A stretch of DNA of 64,000 nt from UBA10649 sp963793105 (GCA_963793105.1 CAWBZB010000003.1:186001-250000), one strand, 5' to 3'; shown: positions 17,365 to 26,167, counted from the stretch's first letter. Notes: generated by a model not told the origin, from the sequence alone. Program-made: numbers and translations.

Positions 17365-17706
17365 ATGACACGACGCATCCCGGCCGCTTTCTGGGTCTAC
17401 CTCGCGGTGGCCGCCATCGGCCTGCTCGGCACGGCCTGGTTCAACGTCCAGAGCATGCGCGAGCCAAGTGGCGACTCGTTCCTGGCCGCGTGGTTCGCGA
17501 ATCCCTCGGTCACGTCGCTGTCGATCGACCTGCTCGCGACCGCCAGCGCGGCGTCCATCTTCATCATCCTCGAAGGCCGACGCCTCGGCATCCGTTGGTA
17601 CTGGCTCTACGTGGTCCTGTCGTTCGTCACCGCCGTCGGGTTCACCTTCCCGCTCTTCCTCGCCGTTCGCGAACGACGCCTGGCTCAGCTCTCGGAGGCG
17701 ACATGA
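17365..17706 (+). CDS. DUF2834 family membrane protein
   Basis: This 113-aa protein has three predicted membrane helices (about 8-24, 44-66 and 75-97), with family features SFLAAWFANPSVTSLSIDLL and YVVLSFVTAVGFTFPLFL. The function of DUF2834 is unknown. A GTG two codons upstream (17359) is an alternative start. The stop overlaps the start of the VOC gene (ATGA at 17703-17706). Confidence 0.7.
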   Translation: MTRRIPAAFWVYLAVAAIGLLGTAWFNVQSMREPSGDSFLAAWFANPSVTSLSIDLLATASAASIFIILEGRRLGIRWYWLYVVLSFVTAVGFTFPLFLAVRERRLAQLSEAT

Positions 17707-18098
17707 ACGTCACTGGTATCCATCACGTCACCCTGACCGTCGCCGACGTTGAGGCGAGCGCCGAGTGGTACCTGCGCCTGCTCGGCCCCGCGGACGTGAT
17801 CCGCCGTGAGGCACCGGGCTGGCGCCGCATCCGGATGGCCTGGCCAAGCGGGATCGTGATCGGGGTGACCGCACATCACGGGACGCCTCCCGGCGACGGC
17901 TTCGACCACGCACGGATCGGCCTGGACCACGTGGGCCTGGGCTGCTCGTCCGAGGCCGACGTCCGGGCCTGGGCGGCCCGGTTGGACGAGCTGGGCATGA
18001 CCCACGGACCCGTCGAGGTCGTGCCCTACGGCTGGGCGGTCACCGCGCGTGACCCCGACGGGATCCCGGTCGAGTTCTTCTGCAGCGCGCCCGCATAG
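17703..18098 (+). CDS. Glyoxalase/VOC family protein
   Basis: This 131-aa single-domain vicinal-oxygen-chelate protein starts with IHHVTLTVADVEASAEWY, has GLDHVGLGCSSE in the second half and ends with ARDPDGIPVEFF. The putative metal ligands are the first-half and second-half histidines and the final glutamate (of VEFF). It could be a lyase, dioxygenase or resistance protein; the substrate is unknown. It is coupled to the DUF2834 gene by a 4-bp overlap. Confidence 0.82.
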   Translation: MNVTGIHHVTLTVADVEASAEWYLRLLGPADVIRREAPGWRRIRMAWPSGIVIGVTAHHGTPPGDGFDHARIGLDHVGLGCSSEADVRAWAARLDELGMTHGPVEVVPYGWAVTARDPDGIPVEFFCSAPA

Positions 18099-18137
18099 GG
18101 CTGGCGCTTCCGCAAGTGCGGGGGAATACTGCTCTCT

Positions 18138-18527
18138 ATGACGCATATGCGGATATCGGAGGCTGCTGAGCTCCTCGCCGTCAGCGACGACACCGTGCGT
18201 CGATGGGTCGAGTCCGGGCGACTGTCCGCCGGACCGGAGAAGGCCGGCCCCCGCACGGTCGACGCCGCGAGCGTCGCCGCGCTGATGGCCGAGCAGGCCC
18301 CCGCTCCCCCCACCGTGGTCCACCAGTCCGCCCGCAACCGGTTCCCGGGCATCGTCACGCGCGTCGAGAAGGACGGCGTCATGGCCCTGGTGGAGATCCA
18401 GGCCGGCCCGCATCGGGTGGTCTCGCTCATGAGCCGGGAGGCGGCTGACGAGCTGGGCCTCGCGCCGGGAGTACCGGCGGCCGCCAGCATCAAGGCCACC
18501 AATGTGGTCGTGGACATCGAGCGATGA
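18138..18527 (+). CDS. HTH-TOBE molybdate-responsive regulator
   Basis: This 129-aa protein combines an excisionase/MerR-like helix-turn-helix (residues 4-30, ISEAAELLAVSDDTVRRWV) with one molybdopterin/TOBE domain (about 65-128, SARNRFPGIVTRVEKDGV onward). This domain pair is typical of small actinobacterial molybdate sensors that stand in for ModE. It overlaps modA by 4 bp, so it is the first gene of the molybdate uptake operon and likely its regulator (inference). Confidence 0.82.
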   Translation: MTHMRISEAAELLAVSDDTVRRWVESGRLSAGPEKAGPRTVDAASVAALMAEQAPAPPTVVHQSARNRFPGIVTRVEKDGVMALVEIQAGPHRVVSLMSREAADELGLAPGVPAAASIKATNVVVDIER

Positions 18528-19297
18528 GACGTCGCGGACCGCGGCGCCTCGGGGTCGTCCTGGTCGCGGCGCTGGGGGCCGGTCCGATGATCGCGTTGGC
18601 CGCCTGCTCGACCACCCCCGCGGCAGGCTCGACCCTGACGGTCTCGGCAGCCGCGTCGCTCACGGAGTCGTTCACCGACCTCGCGACCGCGTTCGAGGAA
18701 CGCCACCCCGGAGTCCGGGTCGCCCTCAACTTCGCAGGGAGCAGCGCGCTCGCGGAGCAGGTGAACGCCGGCGCCCCGGTGGACGTCCTCGCGACCGCCT
18801 CCCCCACGACGATGGCCACCGTGTCGGATGCGGGGAACGCCGAGGATCCCGTCGTCTTCGCCAGCAATCGACTCGCCGTCGTCGTCCCGGCGGGCAACCC
18901 GGCCGGAGTGACCGCACTCGCGGGCCTCGACGCCGACGACGTGACGTCGGCGATCTGCGCCCCGCAGGTCCCGTGCGGGGCCGCGACCGAGGAACTGCTG
19001 CAGCGCAACCGGCTCAGCATCAACGCCGTCACCCTGGACCCGGACGTGAAGTCCGTGCTCGGGCGCGTCGCCGCGGGCGAGGTGGATGCCGGCGTCGTCT
19101 ACGTGACCGACGCCTCGTCGGCGGGCGCGGACGTGCAGGCGATCGCCATCGCCGACGACGACAACGTCACCACCGACTACCTCATCACCGCGGTCTCCGA
19201 TGCGCCGAACCCGGACCTCGCCCGCGACTTCGTCGCCCTGGCCACGGGGCCGGTCGGCCAGCGGGTGCTCGCGGCCCGCGGATTCGGGACGCCATGA
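18524..19297 (+). CDS. modA: Molybdate ABC transporter substrate-binding lipoprotein
   Basis: This 257-aa secreted lipoprotein has an Arg-rich N-terminus, a hydrophobic core and the lipobox ALAAC with Cys28 as the lipid anchor. The mature part has the ModA opening LTVSAAASLTESFTDLATAFE, GSSALAEQVNAGAPVDVLATA, and GRVAAGEVDAGVVYVTDA near the hinge. It captures molybdate (or tungstate) outside the membrane for ModBC. Both ends overlap neighbours by 4 bp (HTH-TOBE gene and modB). Confidence 0.9.
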   Translation: MRRRGPRRLGVVLVAALGAGPMIALAACSTTPAAGSTLTVSAAASLTESFTDLATAFEERHPGVRVALNFAGSSALAEQVNAGAPVDVLATASPTTMATVSDAGNAEDPVVFASNRLAVVVPAGNPAGVTALAGLDADDVTSAICAPQVPCGAATEELLQRNRLSINAVTLDPDVKSVLGRVAAGEVDAGVVYVTDASSAGADVQAIAIADDDNVTTDYLITAVSDAPNPDLARDFVALATGPVGQRVLAARGFGTP

Positions 19298-20097
19298 GCC
19301 GCTCCCGTTCCGAGCAGCGCATGCCCTGGTACCTCCTCGCCCCCGGGCTGGTCGCCCTGGTGTTCCTCGCACTGCCCCTGGCCGGGCTGCTGGGACAGGC
19401 GCCCTGGGGTGACATGTGGGCGCTGCTCACCTCCGAGGAGGCGCTGGTGGCGCTGCGGCTGTCGCTGGTCACCTCGGTCCTCGCGACGCTGGTCGCGGTG
19501 CTCCTGGGCATCCCGCTGGCCGTGCTCATGGCACGCAGCCGCCCCTTCGGCAGCGCGTGGGTGCGCGCGCTGGTGACGCTCCCGCTCGTCCTTCCGCCGG
19601 TCGTCGGCGGCGTCGCGCTCCTCATGGCCTTCGGCCGACGGGGCCTGGCCGGCCAGTGGCTCTACGAGGGGTTCGGGGTGCAGATCCCGTTCACGACGGC
19701 CGCCGTCGTCATCGCCGAGGCCTTCGTCGCCATGCCGTTCCTCGTCATCACGGTCGAAGGCGCCCTCCGGTCGAGCGACGGTCGCCTCGAGCAGGCGGCC
19801 ACCACCCTCGGCGCCAACCGATGGACCGTGTTCCGCCGCATCACCCTGCCGCTGGTGGCCCCGTCCATCGCCGCCGGCGCGCTCCTGTGCTGGGCCCGGG
19901 CCCTCGGCGAGTTCGGGGCGACGCTGACGTTCGCCGGGAGCTTCCCCGGGGTGACGAGGACGATGCCGCTGGCCGTGTACTCCGCACTCGACGTCGATCG
20001 ATCACAGGCCATCGCGCTCAGCGTGCTGCTGCTCCTGGTCTCCGTGGTGATCCTGGTGTCGCTCCGCGGACGGTTCCTCACGGGTCTGCGCCGATGA
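19294..20097 (+). CDS. modB: Molybdate ABC transporter permease
   Basis: This 267-aa permease has five or six membrane helices and the EAA-type cytoplasmic loop EQAATTLGANRWTVFRRITL, which docks to the ATPase. ARALGEFGATLTFAG is a ModB/CysT-family segment. The start ATG at 19294 overlaps the modA stop by 4 bp, and the stop overlaps modC likewise, giving a tightly coupled operon. Confidence 0.9.
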   Translation: MSRSRSEQRMPWYLLAPGLVALVFLALPLAGLLGQAPWGDMWALLTSEEALVALRLSLVTSVLATLVAVLLGIPLAVLMARSRPFGSAWVRALVTLPLVLPPVVGGVALLMAFGRRGLAGQWLYEGFGVQIPFTTAAVVIAEAFVAMPFLVITVEGALRSSDGRLEQAATTLGANRWTVFRRITLPLVAPSIAAGALLCWARALGEFGATLTFAGSFPGVTRTMPLAVYSALDVDRSQAIALSVLLLLVSVVILVSLRGRFLTGLRR

Positions 20098-21152
20098 CCG
20101 GCCTCGACGCGACGATCGTCGCAACCCACGCCGACTTCGAGCTGTCGGTCCGCCTCACGGCCGCGCCCGGCCGCATCACCGCGGTGCTCGGACCCAACGG
20201 AGCGGGGAAGTCGACCCTGCTCGCCGCCCTGGCGGGACTCCGGGGTCTGGAGTCCGGCCACATCGCCGTCTCCGGGACGGTCGTCGATGACGTCGAGGCC
20301 GGGATCTTCGTCCCGCCCGAGCAGCGACGGATCGGCTTCGTCTTCCAGGACTTCCTCCTGTTCCCCCACCTCTCGGTGCTCGACAACGTGGCGTTCGGCC
20401 CTCGCAGCCGGCGCGAGCCCGACGCCCGCTCCCGGGCCCAGGACTGGCTGAGCCGGCTGGGCATCGCCGACCTCGCCCACCGGCGACCGGCGTCGCTGTC
20501 GGGCGGGCAGGCCCAGCGGGTCGCCATGGCACGGGCCCTCGCGACCGATCCCGACCTGCTCCTGCTCGACGAACCGCTCGCGGCGCTGGACGCGTCGACG
20601 AGGCTCGAGGTACGTCGAGAGCTGCGTACCCACCTGAGCACCTTCCCCGGCGTCACCCTGCTGGTCACGCATGACCCGCTCGACGCCCTGGTCCTCGCCG
20701 ACGACATGGTCGTCCTCGAGGGCGGACGCGTCACCCAGGCAGGGACCGTCGACGACGTGGCCGCGCGACCGGCCACCCCGTACGTCGCCACCCTGATGGG
20801 CGCGAACCTGCTGCACGGCACCGCGGATGCCGGGCAGGTGCGCGCGCCCGATGGGACGGCGATCGCGATCGCCGACACCTCGCTCACGGGCGAGGTGGTC
20901 GTCGTCCTGCGGCCCGAGGCGATCTCACTGCACCGCGCCCATCCCGAGGGCAGCGCGCGCAACGTGTGGCCAGTGGTGGTGCGCGACCTCGAGCCCAGGC
21001 TCGACCGGATCCTCGTCCACGTCGACGGGCCGCCAGGGCTGGTCATCGCGATCACCCCCGCGGCCGTGGCTGACCTTGGAGTGATGCCGGGCGCGCGGAT
21101 GTGGGCGAGCGCGAAGGCGCTGGATCTCGACGCGTACGCCCGGGCGACCTGA
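20094..21152 (+). CDS. modC: Molybdate ABC transporter ATPase
   Basis: This 352-aa ATPase has Walker A GPNGAGKST, Q-loop VFQDFLLFPHL, signature LSGGQAQRVAMARAL, Walker B LLLLDEPLAALD and H-loop LLVTHDPLDAL. The C-terminal third is a TOBE/mop regulatory domain (VVVLRPEAISL onward), as in ModC. It powers ModB using ATP. It starts at the ATG overlapping the modB stop and closes the operon; ung follows 13 bp later with its own TAGGGT element. Confidence 0.9.
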   Translation: MTGLDATIVATHADFELSVRLTAAPGRITAVLGPNGAGKSTLLAALAGLRGLESGHIAVSGTVVDDVEAGIFVPPEQRRIGFVFQDFLLFPHLSVLDNVAFGPRSRREPDARSRAQDWLSRLGIADLAHRRPASLSGGQAQRVAMARALATDPDLLLLDEPLAALDASTRLEVRRELRTHLSTFPGVTLLVTHDPLDALVLADDMVVLEGGRVTQAGTVDDVAARPATPYVATLMGANLLHGTADAGQVRAPDGTAIAIADTSLTGEVVVVLRPEAISLHRAHPEGSARNVWPVVVRDLEPRLDRILVHVDGPPGLVIAITPAAVADLGVMPGARMWASAKALDLDAYARAT

Positions 21153-21165
21153 CTAGGGTCAACCC

Positions 21166-21843
21166 GTGCCAGCGCCCATCGACGAACTCGTCCATCCGAG
21201 CTGGGCCCCGGCCCTCGCCCCACTGCAGCCGCAGTTCACGGGGATCGGCGACTACCTCCGCACCGAGTCGGCCGCCGGACGTCCCTGGGCACCGGCAGGC
21301 GCCAACATCCTGCGGGCCTTCGACCAGCCGCTCGACGACGTCCGCGTGCTGATCGTCGGCCAGGACCCCTATCCGACGCCCGGCCACGCCGTGGGCCTGT
21401 CCTTCTCGGTCGCCCCCGAGGTGCGGCCCCTGCCGAGGAGCCTGCAGAACATCTTCCGCGAGCTGTCCGACGACCTCGGCCTTCCGGCGCCCCCCAACGG
21501 CGACCTCACGCCCTGGACGCGGCACGGCGTCATGCTGCTCAACCGGGTGCTCACCGTGCGGCTCGGCGAGCCCGGCAGCCACCGCGGGATCGGCTGGGAG
21601 GACGTCACGGCCGCGGCCATCGAGGCCCTGGTGGCGCGGCCCGATGCGCCCTTGGTCGCGATCCTGTGGGGCCGGGATGCCCAGTCGCTGGCCCCCGACC
21701 TGCCGGACGTGCCGATCATCGCCAGCGCTCATCCGAGCCCGATGTCGGCGGACCGGGGGTTCTTCGGCTCCCGGCCGTTCAGCCGGGCCAACGAGGAACT
21801 CGAGGACCTCGGCTCCGAGGGCGTCGACTGGTCGCTCGCCTAG
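21166..21843 (+). CDS. ung: Uracil-DNA glycosylase, family 1
   Basis: This 225-aa enzyme removes uracil from DNA. Motif A is VGQDPYPTPGHAVGLSFS with catalytic Asp67 (in GQDPYP). Many family 1 enzymes have GQDPYH, but the proline form is the known mycobacterial-type variant. The second motif is AHPSPMSADRGFFGSRPFS. TAGGGT (21154-21159) lies 6 nt before the GTG at 21166, suggesting a leaderless transcript separate from the mod operon. A second, unrelated uracil glycosylase (family 5) lies near 45.6 kb. Confidence 0.93.
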   Translation: MPAPIDELVHPSWAPALAPLQPQFTGIGDYLRTESAAGRPWAPAGANILRAFDQPLDDVRVLIVGQDPYPTPGHAVGLSFSVAPEVRPLPRSLQNIFRELSDDLGLPAPPNGDLTPWTRHGVMLLNRVLTVRLGEPGSHRGIGWEDVTAAAIEALVARPDAPLVAILWGRDAQSLAPDLPDVPIIASAHPSPMSADRGFFGSRPFSRANEELEDLGSEGVDWSLA

Positions 21844-21886
21844 CTCCCTCAGCGCCCACTTCCCCTCAGCGCCCACCCACCCCCAT

Positions 21887-21950
21887 CGTTGAGTGGTCGC
21901 TCCTGCACCTGTCTCACCGCGGAACGGCGTGCACGACCGCCCACTCAACG
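21887..21950. repeat. Imperfect long hairpin downstream of ung
   Basis: CGTTGAGTGG (21887-21896) pairs exactly with CCACTCAACG (21941-21950). Inside these, the arms keep pairing with three mismatches down to a TGCAC/GTGCA segment, giving about 20 bp per arm around a central GCGG. It lies between the convergent ung and DUF3817 genes, so it may serve as a two-way terminator. It is not the same sequence as the 68-bp repeat at 29.6 and 45.2 kb. Confidence 0.5.
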
Positions 21951-21974
21951 AACGGAGGGGGTGAATGGGATCGG

Positions 21975-22304
21975 TCAGGCAGGCAGCAGCTCGCGCTTCC
22001 TGAGGTCCTTGTGCACGGCGGCCTCGGCGAAGAAGGAGGCGAACGGGATCGTGCCGGCGATCAGGATGAGCAACGTGCGGCCGACGTTGTAGCGCACCCG
22101 GAAGGCCAGGTCGACGCCGGTGACGAGGTACAGGAAGTAGAGCCAGCCGTGCGCGATCCACAGGTAGCCGTACAGGCTCGGCCGAGCATCCGGATTGCCG
22201 TAGTCCAGGAACAGCCGGCCCATGACGAGCCAGACGAACGCGACGGCCAGCACCACGCCGGTGACCCAGGCCATGATCCGGAACCGCAGGAAGGCCCCGC
22301 TCAT
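21975..22304 (-). CDS. DUF3817 family membrane protein
   Basis: This 109-aa protein has three membrane segments (about 8-28, 43-62 and 72-92) and matches DUF3817: FLRFRIMAWVTGVVLA, the IAHGWLYFLYLV helix, and a charged KDLRKRELL tail. Such proteins are common in actinobacteria and unstudied. The ATG at 22304 overlaps the stop of the PfkB gene (22301-22304), so the two are translationally coupled. Confidence 0.8.
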   Translation of the reverse strand: MSGAFLRFRIMAWVTGVVLAVAFVWLVMGRLFLDYGNPDARPSLYGYLWIAHGWLYFLYLVTGVDLAFRVRYNVGRTLLILIAGTIPFASFFAEAAVHKDLRKRELLPA

Positions 22305-23233
22305 GCCCAGCCGCCGGGAACCTCGTCGGCGCGCGGCGGGTCGGCACCCGGTCGTTGGCACGTGATGCCGGCGACCTTGACGCCGTAGCGCGCGGCGGCA
22401 ACCAACCGGTCAAGGTCGGTCAGATCGGCGCGCCCGAGCCCGTTGTGCGTCCAGTAGGCCAGGAATCCGCCGCTGAAGGAGTCACCGGCGCCGACCGTGT
22501 CGACGACCGGCACCCGGGGCACGTCGACGGTGATGTCGACAGCGGGCTCCCGTCGCCCGGACGTGATGATGTGGACGCCGTTGGCGCCGTCGGTGAAGAG
22601 CACGACGGAGTCGCTGTCGGAGGCCAGCCGCTGGGCCGATGCGATCTCATTCGCCCCGGGGTACAGGTACTCGAGGTCGTCACCGCTCACCTTGACGATG
22701 TCCGCGCGGTCGATCACCGACCCCAGCGACGATCGCAGCAACGCGAGCCGATCGACACTCGGCCGGCAGTTGGGGTCGATCATGACCAGTTGCTCGTCCG
22801 TCGACGCCGAGACGACGGCCACGAGCGCGTCGGCCAGCGGCTGCATGACCAGCGCGAGGGTGCCGGCATGGATGGCCGTGGTCCGGTCGTCGACATGGGC
22901 CAGGGCCATCTCGGGAGTCACCGTCGCTGCCGACGTCCCGTCGAGCATGAACCGGTAGGTCGCCGCACCCGCCTCGTCGATCTGCGCGATCGCGAGGGTC
23001 GTCGGTTCCGGCACCTGCTCGCCGAGGCCGAGGAGCACGCCATCCTCCTTGAGCAGGCGCAGGATCCGCTGACCGAAGGGATCGGTCGAGACCCCGCCCA
23101 GGAAGCTGGACACCAGGCCGAGCCGGGCCGCCGTCCTGGCCGTGTTGAGCGGCCCGCCGCCGACGACCGACGTCACCTCGCCCTCGGCATCGACGATGAT
23201 GTCGACAAGCGCCTCGCCGATGACAGTGATCAT
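22301..23233 (-). CDS. PfkB family sugar kinase (fructokinase-like)
   Basis: This 310-aa ribokinase-family kinase has the N-terminal signature VVGGGPLNTARTAARLGL and the C-terminal anion-hole motif DTVGAGDSFSGGFLAYW, whose GAGD aspartate is the catalytic base. It phosphorylates a sugar, probably fructose or a related ketose, but substrate calls in this family are unsafe. I start at the ATG at 23233: TAGCCT (23242-23247 on this strand) lies 8 nt upstream. A TTG at 23242 is the next option. Confidence 0.83.
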   Translation of the reverse strand: MITVIGEALVDIIVDAEGEVTSVVGGGPLNTARTAARLGLVSSFLGGVSTDPFGQRILRLLKEDGVLLGLGEQVPEPTTLAIAQIDEAGAATYRFMLDGTSAATVTPEMALAHVDDRTTAIHAGTLALVMQPLADALVAVVSASTDEQLVMIDPNCRPSVDRLALLRSSLGSVIDRADIVKVSGDDLEYLYPGANEIASAQRLASDSDSVVLFTDGANGVHIITSGRREPAVDITVDVPRVPVVDTVGAGDSFSGGFLAYWTHNGLGRADLTDLDRLVAAARYGVKVAGITCQRPGADPPRADEVPGGWA

Positions 23234-23306
23234 GGTGGCCAAGGCTAGTCGACACAGGCGGATGCCCGACCATGCATCGGCTCAGACTGACGGGCATGCT
23301 GACGTC

Positions 23307-23696
23307 ATGGGCAAGGCGCGGCGAGAGTCATCGTCGCCGGGCGAGGCAGAGGCATTCTTCGCCGAGTCGGCACTCGGCCTGGACGCCTATCGACAGGTGC
23401 AGGCCCTCATCGACGAGTGCGGCCCCAGCGAAATGCGCGTTGCGCCGACGCAGGTGGGCTGGTCTCGACGACGTGGTTTCGCGTTCCTGTGGATGCCGGG
23501 GCGCTGGCTCCGCCATCCGGCCGCCGAGGTGGTGCTGACCGTCTCATCCGACCAGCGCCTGGAGTCACCTCGATGGAAGGAGGTCGCCGAGGTGCGCCCG
23601 GGGCTGTTCAACCACCACCTCGAGCTGCGGGACCGCGAGGACATCGACGCGGAGGTCGCGTCCTGGCTGGCTGCTGCCTACCGAGCCGCAGGCTGA
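23307..23696 (+). CDS. DUF5655 domain protein
   Basis: This 129-aa protein fits DUF5655: SALGLDAYRQVQALIDECGP, VGWSRRRGFAFLWMPGRWL, and FNHHLELRDREDIDAEVASWLAAAY split over the last third. The family is of unknown function, related in shape to small DUF1801/YdhG-type proteins. The open frame extends to 23142, but only the part from the ATG at 23307 has the family pattern. Its 3' end is 18 bp from the convergent SURF1 gene. Confidence 0.7.
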   Translation: MGKARRESSSPGEAEAFFAESALGLDAYRQVQALIDECGPSEMRVAPTQVGWSRRRGFAFLWMPGRWLRHPAAEVVLTVSSDQRLESPRWKEVAEVRPGLFNHHLELRDREDIDAEVASWLAAAYRAAG

Positions 23697-23714
23697 CACG
23701 CAGCCCGCACACGG

Positions 23715-24452
23715 CTAGCCGGCCGGCTCGACCTCGTCGACGCGACGTGACTCGATCCACAGCCAGCGCAGGTAGACGGCGATGCCGAAGGCGGCGAACA
23801 CCCACCACTGGAAGGCGTAGAAGAAGTTCTGCAGTGGGAACGGGACATCCGCCGTCTGGACCGTCGGGGCCACCGGGACCGGTGCCGGTTCGGGCATGGG
23901 CTCCTGCGTTCGCAGGACCACGAACCCGGGCAGGACGTCAGCCCGCCACGCCGCAGCCAGCCGATCGTGCGCGATCGACGCCACCGTCCCCGGATCCGAG
24001 GCAGCGTCCGCGTAGAACCCCTCGTCGGGCTGCAGCACCCCGGTCACCAGAACCTGCTCCGTCGGCGGGACCGCGCCGGGGCTGTCGCCCGCCGGCAATG
24101 ACCCGCGAAGGACGGCCACCACGCGGCCGTCGTCGAGTCGAAGGCCGGTCACGATCCAGACACCCGAGGCGCCCTCGTGCACTCGGTCGGCCACCGCCAC
24201 CTGCAGGCGCGGATCGTAGGCCCCGGCCGCCTGCACGGGCCGGCCGATGCTTCCGGCCGGCACCTCCGTGGTGTCGGCAGGCCCGAATGCCTCCGCCACC
24301 GGCACGGGCTGGGCGATCGCCGCCCGTTCCGCGGCCAGGATGTCCTGGGTGCGGTCCCACTGCCAGCGGCCCAGGAGAACCGCGAGCGCCACGAAGAGCA
24401 GGACCACCAGGGCTGCGATGATCCAGCGCGGGGAAAGCGCCAGGCGCAGCAT
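23715..24452 (-). CDS. SURF1 family protein (cytochrome oxidase assembly)
   Basis: This 245-aa protein has membrane helices at both ends (about 10-30 and 215-235) with an extracytoplasmic domain between. GRWQWDRTQDILAA near the start and PFPLQNFFYAFQWWVFAAFG near the end are SURF1 signatures. The family helps insert heme a or assemble subunit I of aa3 cytochrome oxidase, so it points to aerobic respiration. The ATG at 24452 is 5 bp after the stop of the small membrane gene upstream. Confidence 0.87.
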   Translation of the reverse strand: MLRLALSPRWIIAALVVLLFVALAVLLGRWQWDRTQDILAAERAAIAQPVPVAEAFGPADTTEVPAGSIGRPVQAAGAYDPRLQVAVADRVHEGASGVWIVTGLRLDDGRVVAVLRGSLPAGDSPGAVPPTEQVLVTGVLQPDEGFYADAASDPGTVASIAHDRLAAAWRADVLPGFVVLRTQEPMPEPAPVPVAPTVQTADVPFPLQNFFYAFQWWVFAAFGIAVYLRWLWIESRRVDEVEPAG

Positions 24453-24456
24453 GGCC

Positions 24457-24744
24457 CTACCCCCCGGCTGCGTCATCCGCGTCGCCGCGCTGCTCCGCCT
24501 CGCCGCGCTGCTCCGCCTCGTCGGTGAGCCGCCGATCGAGGGCCTGCTCCCGGTCGTCACGACCGGAGGGCAGATTGGGATCGATCCTCTTCATCTGCTT
24601 CGACATCGACCTCCACAGGAAGAAGATCGCGATCCCCAGCAGCAGCACGAACAGCCCGGCGAGCGGGCCGGCATCGTCGATGAGGGACCGCTGCAGATCG
24701 GGATCCGTCGTCTCCGCGAGCACGAGGGACGCGGTCGCGATCAT
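24457..24744 (-). CDS. Small single-pass membrane protein, unknown
   Basis: This 95-aa protein has one hydrophobic helix (about 28-46) and a charged C-terminal tail containing EAEQRGEAEQRGDADD. I do not recognise the family. It overlaps mca by 4 bp (ATGA) and precedes SURF1 by 5 bp, so the three are one transcript. The low-complexity tail contains a direct tandem repeat, EAEQRG twice, matching the GCTCCGCCTCGCC repeat near 24,495-24,515. Confidence 0.6.
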   Translation of the reverse strand: MIATASLVLAETTDPDLQRSLIDDAGPLAGLFVLLLGIAIFFLWRSMSKQMKRIDPNLPSGRDDREQALDRRLTDEAEQRGEAEQRGDADDAAGG

Positions 24745-25619
24745 GATCCGTCCTCGCGCAGGCCCGCGAACAGGTCGTCCTCGGGCACATCCGTCTCGAC
24801 GGTCGACCGGGCGAGCTCGAAATCCTCCGTCGGCCACACCTCGCGCTGGAAGGCCAGCGGCACCGCGAACCACATGCCGGCCGGGTCGATCTGCGTCCGG
24901 TGCGCCAGCAGTGCCCGGTCACGCACCTCGAACCAGTCGGCCGCCTCGACCCGCGTGGTGATGCGGTCGGCGTCCTCCGGCCGGTCGTCCCAGCGCGTCA
25001 ACCAGTCGTGATACGGGGAATCCAGGTCGGCATCGATCATCGCCAGGTGCAGCGCCTCGACGCGATCCTTGGAGAACTGCTGGTTGTAGTAGACCTTCGA
25101 CACCGTCCACGCCGGTCCACCCACGCCCGGCAGGCGATCCGGGTCGGCCGCCGCCTCTACGGCGGCCATCGTGGTCTCGTGCGTCCGGATGTGGTCCGGA
25201 TGGGGGTATCCGCCGTTCTCGTCGTACGTCGTCACGACCTGAGGGCGGAACTCGCGGATGAGCCGCACGAGCGGTCCGATGGTGTCCTCGACCGGCAGGG
25301 CGGCGAAGCACCCCTCCGGGAGCGGGGGCAGCGGATCCCCCTCGGGGAACCCCGAGTCCTCGAATCCGAGCCACGCATGACGCACGCCCAGGACCGCGAC
25401 AGCCGACGCCATCTCGTCGCGGCGCACCGCCACCATGCCCCGTTCGTCGACCTCGTGCTGGGCGGCGGTGTTGAGCACGTCACCGCGTTCGCCGCCCGTG
25501 CAGGTCACCACCATGACGTCCACGCCCTCGGACACGTACTTCGCCATCGTGGCCGCCCCCTTGCTCGACTCGTCGTCCGGGTGGGCGTGTACGGCCATCA
25601 GGCGGAGGTGGGAGGTCAC
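24741..25619 (-). CDS. mca: Mycothiol S-conjugate amidase
   Basis: This 292-aa zinc amidase of the LmbE/PIG-L fold has ligands His13 and Asp16 in HAHPDDES and the second metal motif YPHPDHIRTHE. Mca cleaves mycothiol S-conjugates to glucosaminyl-inositol and a mercapturic acid that is exported. It is more likely Mca than MshB because of the length, the SKGAATMAKYV segment and the position next to DUF4307 and greA seen in actinobacteria. The GTG at 25619 is the only start that fits before MAVHAHPDD. Confidence 0.9.
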   Translation of the reverse strand: MTSHLRLMAVHAHPDDESSKGAATMAKYVSEGVDVMVVTCTGGERGDVLNTAAQHEVDERGMVAVRRDEMASAVAVLGVRHAWLGFEDSGFPEGDPLPPLPEGCFAALPVEDTIGPLVRLIREFRPQVVTTYDENGGYPHPDHIRTHETTMAAVEAAADPDRLPGVGGPAWTVSKVYYNQQFSKDRVEALHLAMIDADLDSPYHDWLTRWDDRPEDADRITTRVEAADWFEVRDRALLAHRTQIDPAGMWFAVPLAFQREVWPTEDFELARSTVETDVPEDDLFAGLREDGS

Positions 25620-25637
25620 GGGGATAGTCTCCACCAC

Positions 25638-26108
25638 GTGCCCTCGCCGTTCACCCGGGACCAGCTCAGCCCGGCCATGCAGCAGCGATACGGCCTCGAC
25701 CGGCGCCCGGTCGGCCAGTGGATCGCGGTGGCCCTGGTGGTCCTGTCGTTCGTCGCCGCACTCGCCTTCGTCACCGTCGGCGTGACCCGCAGCCAGGTCC
25801 AGGCACGGCTGGTGTCGTGGGATGACGTGGCCGCGGACCGTGTCGACATGACCATCGAGGTGCGGCGGCCGGCCGACGACGAGGTCCAGTGCGTCCTGCG
25901 CGCCCAGGACGTCAGGCGCATCGACGTCGGCTATGCGGTCGTCGTGATCCCGGCAGGGTCGGGCGAGGTCTCCCTCGACTACTCGCTGCGCACGCTGGCG
26001 CCGGCCTACACCGCGGAGCTGCTCGGCTGCGCCGCCGACGGGCTGCCCGGCGTCCCGCCGCCTCAGTTCCCGCCCGGCGTCGTTCCGCCCGAGCAGCCCT
26101 GGACCTGA
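25638..26108 (+). CDS. DUF4307 membrane protein
   Basis: This 156-aa protein has a short N-terminus with QRYGLDRRPVG, one membrane helix (about 28-48, WIAVALVVLSFVAALAFV), and an extracellular beta-rich domain with a Pro-rich end. DUF4307 is an actinobacterial family usually divergent from mca; its role is unknown. The GTG at 25638 lies 7 nt after TAGTCT (25625-25630). Confidence 0.8.
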   Translation: MPSPFTRDQLSPAMQQRYGLDRRPVGQWIAVALVVLSFVAALAFVTVGVTRSQVQARLVSWDDVAADRVDMTIEVRRPADDEVQCVLRAQDVRRIDVGYAVVVIPAGSGEVSLDYSLRTLAPAYTAELLGCAADGLPGVPPPQFPPGVVPPEQPWT

Positions 26109-26167
26109 CCGTTCCGCTGCCGGCGGACGCCCTCGCGCATCCCCGGAGTTGGACGTACGGTCGGAGG

